Of a stretch of 64,000 bases of DNA, positions 61,103 through 64,000 are shown in pieces. The notes under the pieces are model-generated. The model worked only from the letters and a program-made list of their open reading frames with translations. It was not told the origin of the DNA and ran no database searches. The DNA is taken from contig NZ_JAIEUI010000002.1 in the NCBI RefSeq assembly GCF_022234545.1, positions 62,001 to 126,000 of the forward strand, given 5' to 3'. Position 1 is the first letter of the stretch. Each line of letters begins with the position of its first letter. The position numbers and the translations under genes are program-made. Origin of the DNA: Paenibacillus piscarius (lineage in GTDB: Bacteria > Bacillota > Bacilli > Paenibacillales > Paenibacillaceae).

Positions 61103-61771
61103 TTACACCATTTCTGCAATCAGCTTGCCCATCAGGGCATTAGACAGCACGGCGGGCACTCCTGCGGAGGCCGCCCACTCTCTATGCTGCTCCACATATC
61201 CCATACAGTCAAGCACGATCACATCCGCATGGTCCCGCAGACGTTCCGCAGCGGCACGGAAATCCGCTTCCGTCCCAGTATACGGCGAAGCCGCTGCGAA
61301 GGGTATCCGCCCTCCGCCGCCCGCGAATTTCTCTTTCATCGCATTCTCCTGCTCAGGCAGCGGGCCGATCAGCCCCAGACGCCGCCCGTCCAGCATTGCC
61401 AGGACTACCGGAGGAATGATCCGGTCCGGTTCAATCAGATGGGCAGATGAGGTATGCAGTCCCGGGAACACGCCGGTGCAGGCCAGCAGAATCGTCCGGA
61501 TGCCAGCGGCTTCCATAACATCAAGCTTCCCTTGGAGAACGGATTGTATCCGCTCCCGGGAGATGACTACGGCTGTTCCATCCTTCATCCGGGTAGTCAG
61601 CACATACTCTCCCGGGCCGGGACTGAATTGTTCCCTGACCTCCTCAGCCGTGAAGCCGTCCAGTACACCGGACTGCACCAGTCCTGCCCTGCCTTCCAGG
61701 TACTTCTCAAGAATCGGCGCCACATCGCTGCGCGGCGCTTGTCCGATCGTAATCAGCCCGATATTCTTCAT
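61103..61771 (-). CDS. AroM family protein
   Basis: A 222-residue member of the AroM family, related to the Asp/Glu racemase superfamily. It begins MKNIGLITIGQAPRSDVAPI and has the cysteine region TILLACTGVFPGLHTSSAHL and ADVIVLDCMGYVEQHREWAA. AroM is named from the Escherichia coli aro operon, but its function is not established. Here it lies 97 bases downstream of the DUF1177 gene and 18 before the aminopeptidase gene, so the role in this cluster is likely catabolic rather than aromatic synthesis. GGAGGG lies seven bases before ATG 61771. Confidence 0.88.
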   Translation of the reverse strand: MKNIGLITIGQAPRSDVAPILEKYLEGRAGLVQSGVLDGFTAEEVREQFSPGPGEYVLTTRMKDGTAVVISRERIQSVLQGKLDVMEAAGIRTILLACTGVFPGLHTSSAHLIEPDRIIPPVVLAMLDGRRLGLIGPLPEQENAMKEKFAGGGGRIPFAAASPYTGTEADFRAAAERLRDHADVIVLDCMGYVEQHREWAASAGVPAVLSNALMGKLIAEMV

Positions 61772-61867
61772 TCTTATCCCTCCAGACACTGTGGGTGACA
61801 ACCATACTATATTAGCAGAGCAGGCGCTGATTGAAGCTCAGCGCCTGCCTGCCATACCACTATTCAC

Positions 61868-62818
61868 TTATTGCGAGAGGACCGCCGGATTACCCATTGT
61901 CTGCAGCACTTTCATCGAACCGTACAAGCCGTTAATGTGTGCGAACTCGGCTTCATCATAGAAGGAGCAGCTTCCCTGGGTGAATTCCTTCGCCGTCTCG
62001 ATGGCGAACCGCACCGCCTGCGCGATATCGACCTCATGGCTCGCGCCGGTACCGCAGCCAGGAACCATTGACTGAGCCGTAATAGCCAATCCAACCACCG
62101 GTGCAGAGGTCGCAACAGCAGGCTGAAGGATTGAATTGATATGATACAGCCCGTTACCGTATGGCGTAATATCCTGTGTAGTCACCGGAAAAGTGACCGG
62201 ATACTGTCCTGTCGTCATTTCCTTAATGCGCAGCAAATCCTCACTGACCCGCAGAATGTAGCCTTCTTTGACAGTCGGAGAGATAGCGATCCCTTTATGG
62301 TTCACCACGCGGTTGCCTTTGGTCGTATCAATGGATAGAACCGCTTCCATCTCCGGCAGCACCTCATGCTCATTCATCTGCAGAATATCTACAGGGGAAT
62401 CCATGAAATCCACCGGCTCATGCGGCAGAGTCGGAGCATCCGGGCAAATATGGGTGGTAACCAGCACATCCCCCTTTAGAATATCTCCTTTGAGCTGCAT
62501 ATCCGCCAGCTTCAGTGCCGAAGCGATGGCCGCGACTGCGCCGTCCGCATCCGAGACAATGCCGACCCGGCTGGGACGCGCGCCAATACCGCCTAACCGT
62601 CCGACAATGCCGAAGGTAGGCGCAGACCCGCCGCCAAGCTTGCCGCTATTGCCCGGAATCGCGATTTTGACGAATTCGGTACTGCCTTTTTCCCCTTCGA
62701 CCTTCTGTACCTCAACCTGAACCGCAGGATATGCGGCGAATAACTGTTTAACCTGCTCACCATTGACATAAGCGCTGTCCAGTGAATTCAAGACTGTAAT
62801 TGTTTGATGAAGTGCCAT
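61868..62818 (-). CDS. DUF1177 family protein
   Basis: A 316-residue protein beginning MALHQTITVLNSLDSAYVNG with family blocks FGIVGRLGGIGARPSRVGIV and LVTTHICPDAPTLPHEPVDF. Further on are KGNRVVNHKGIAISPTVKEG and GLAITAQSMVPGCGTGASHE. DUF1177 has no known function as far as I know; histidines in TTHICPD and several conserved acidic residues suggest a metal enzyme, but this is inference. Start 62818 has GGGGAGG eight bases upstream. It is the first gene of DUF1177-aroM-aminopeptidase(-racemase) and is divergent from a beta-lactamase-fold gene, with 244 bases between. Confidence 0.87.
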   Translation of the reverse strand: MALHQTITVLNSLDSAYVNGEQVKQLFAAYPAVQVEVQKVEGEKGSTEFVKIAIPGNSGKLGGGSAPTFGIVGRLGGIGARPSRVGIVSDADGAVAAIASALKLADMQLKGDILKGDVLVTTHICPDAPTLPHEPVDFMDSPVDILQMNEHEVLPEMEAVLSIDTTKGNRVVNHKGIAISPTVKEGYILRVSEDLLRIKEMTTGQYPVTFPVTTQDITPYGNGLYHINSILQPAVATSAPVVGLAITAQSMVPGCGTGASHEVDIAQAVRFAIETAKEFTQGSCSFYDEAEFAHINGLYGSMKVLQTMGNPAVLSQ

Positions 62819-63062
62819 TTGGATTCCTCCCCGGTCCATGCTCATGTTTGTAATGTTTGCATTTATACTATCGTAAACAGCAAAACGTCCACAATGTGCC
62901 GTCCTGCCAAACCTGAACAGCTTTTCTTGTCCTTTGCAGATAAACCTGACGTGCAGCGTGCACTCTTCCGGCGGATCTCCATATAAATAAAGGTTATTTC
63001 TCCCATAACGCGAACTATTATATAACCCATGCCATTATTTCAGACAGGAGGTGTCTTACAGC

Positions 63063-64000
63063 TTGAAGCCTGAACATAAGAGTAAGAGTGAAAAATTAGT
63101 CCAGCTGATGAGTGAAGAAGCGCAGCTCTCAAAGTTCTCAGGGGTTGTACAAGTGGCGGACCGGGAGCATGTCCTTGCCGCAGAAGCTTACGGGCTGGCC
63201 AATATCGCGGAATTGCGGCTTAACCAGCTCCACACCCGCTTTGCGATCGCTTCCGGCAGCAAATTGTTTACCGCTATTGCGGTCTGCCGGCTCGTGGAGC
63301 AAAGACAGCTTTCTTTTGATGCTAAAATACTGGACATTCTGCCCAGGCCGGAATTCCCTTTATTCGACCCTGAGATCACCGTGCATCAGGTACTGACACA
63401 TAGCTCTGGCATCCCGGATTATTTCGATGAAGAGACTATGGATGATTTCGCGGCACTATGGGAGAAGACCCCGATGTACACACTGCGGCGGCCCGCAGAT
63501 TTCCTGCCCCTGTTCGCCCGGCAGCCGATGAAGTTCGCTCCCGGCGGGCGGTTTCACTACAACAATGCGGGATATATTATGCTCGCTCTGCTCGTCGAAG
63601 CCATCAGCGGACAGGCGTTTACGGATTATGTAGAACAGCATATTTTCCAGCCCTGCGGGATGAAGGATTCCGGTTATTTCGCATTTGATGCGCTTCCGGC
63701 CAACACTGCTCAGGGATATATCGACAGCGGCAACGGGCGCAAGATCAGCAACATCTACTCGATTCCGGTGGTCGGGGGCGGGGATGGCGGGGCTTATGTC
63801 ACGGCAGCGGATATGCATAAGCTGTGGAACGGCCTGCTTGAACACAAGCTGTTGCAGGCAGAGACAACGGCTCTGCTGCTGACCCCGCATATTCATGAGC
63901 GTGAGGACAGCTATTACGGTTATGGAGTATGGATACAGGTCCGCGGACAAAAGGTGCAAAAGTACCACATCATGGGCTACGATCCCGGGATCAGCTTCCA
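63063..64000 (+). CDS. Beta-lactamase-fold serine hydrolase, 3' truncated by window edge
   Basis: About 312 residues of a class C beta-lactamase / esterase EstB-like protein. The start is TTG 63063 behind AGGAGGTG at 11 bases. The active-site S-x-x-K is in FAIASGSKLFTA, and the Tyr motif Y-N-N is in FHYNNAGYIMLALLVEAISG. HQVLTHSSGIPDYFDEE is another typical segment. No signal peptide is seen, so it is probably cytoplasmic. The gene continues beyond the window. It is divergent from the DUF1177 operon and may or may not be functionally linked. Confidence 0.9.
   Translation, partial: MKPEHKSKSEKLVQLMSEEAQLSKFSGVVQVADREHVLAAEAYGLANIAELRLNQLHTRFAIASGSKLFTAIAVCRLVEQRQLSFDAKILDILPRPEFPLFDPEITVHQVLTHSSGIPDYFDEETMDDFAALWEKTPMYTLRRPADFLPLFARQPMKFAPGGRFHYNNAGYIMLALLVEAISGQAFTDYVEQHIFQPCGMKDSGYFAFDALPANTAQGYIDSGNGRKISNIYSIPVVGGGDGGAYVTAADMHKLWNGLLEHKLLQAETTALLLTPHIHEREDSYYGYGVWIQVRGQKVQKYHIMGYDPGISF

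Overview
The window looks like a chromosomal segment of a Gram-positive endospore former, most likely Paenibacillus or a close relative. It has moderately high G+C and carries the forespore sigma operon (dacF-spoIIAA-spoIIAB-sigF), spoVAA/AB/AF, spmA/spmB, gerW and a GerA-type germinant receptor. Strong AGGAGG ribosome binding sites precede most starts, including several GTG and TTG starts. Genus is inferred from gene content and order, not from a search. Almost all genes lie on the minus strand, so the window is best read from high to low coordinates. The ends cut two genes: spmB at the left and a beta-lactamase-fold hydrolase at the right. Layout, left to right: (1) 1-5.4 kb, spmB'-spmA-dacB, gerW-DUF2953 and scpB-scpA. 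(2) 5.4-9.6 kb, riboflavin operon ribD-ribE-ribBA-ribH led by an FMN riboswitch and attenuator. (3) 9.6-15 kb, mscL, a 1162-residue LPXTG adhesin and a YwaF-like membrane protein. (4) 15-20.8 kb, ppiB, lysA and a shortened spoVA operon (AA, AB, AF) whose SpoVAF has an acidic N-terminal extension of about 335 residues. (5) 20.8-44.5 kb, a mosaic of accessory genes: a secreted protein behind a perfect palindrome, an EamA transporter under a second FMN riboswitch, a membrane-anchored PstS-like protein, an esterase, AI-2E exporter, SDR, GNAT, a 2Fe-2S protein, a ger operon, a Fur-boxed FecCD-FecCD-ferredoxin reductase operon, oleate hydratase with a TetR regulator, a phosphatase, a sigma factor fused to DUF1835, and kptA. 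(6) 44.6-48.8 kb, sigF operon, dacF and an acyltransferase. (7) 49.7-64 kb, a peptide-utilisation cluster: Dpp/Opp ABC transporter with an embedded M20 peptidase, a PucR regulator, Asp/Glu racemase, an M29-like aminopeptidase, AroM and DUF1177. The order sigF / spoVA / lysA / ppiB / rib / scpAB / dacB-spmAB follows what I recall of Bacillus subtilis, but here about 24 kb of accessory genes separate sigF from spoVAA. Three intergenic places carry tandem repeats with an exact 51-bp period and a hairpin in each unit, and a nested four-copy palindrome sits between kptA and sigF. No rRNA, tRNA, IS element, prophage or CRISPR array was recognised. The most promising candidates for undescribed biology are the DUF1177-AroM-aminopeptidase-racemase-PucR-Dpp cluster, the sigma-DUF1835 protein next to kptA, the SpoVAF extension, and the 51-bp repeat families.
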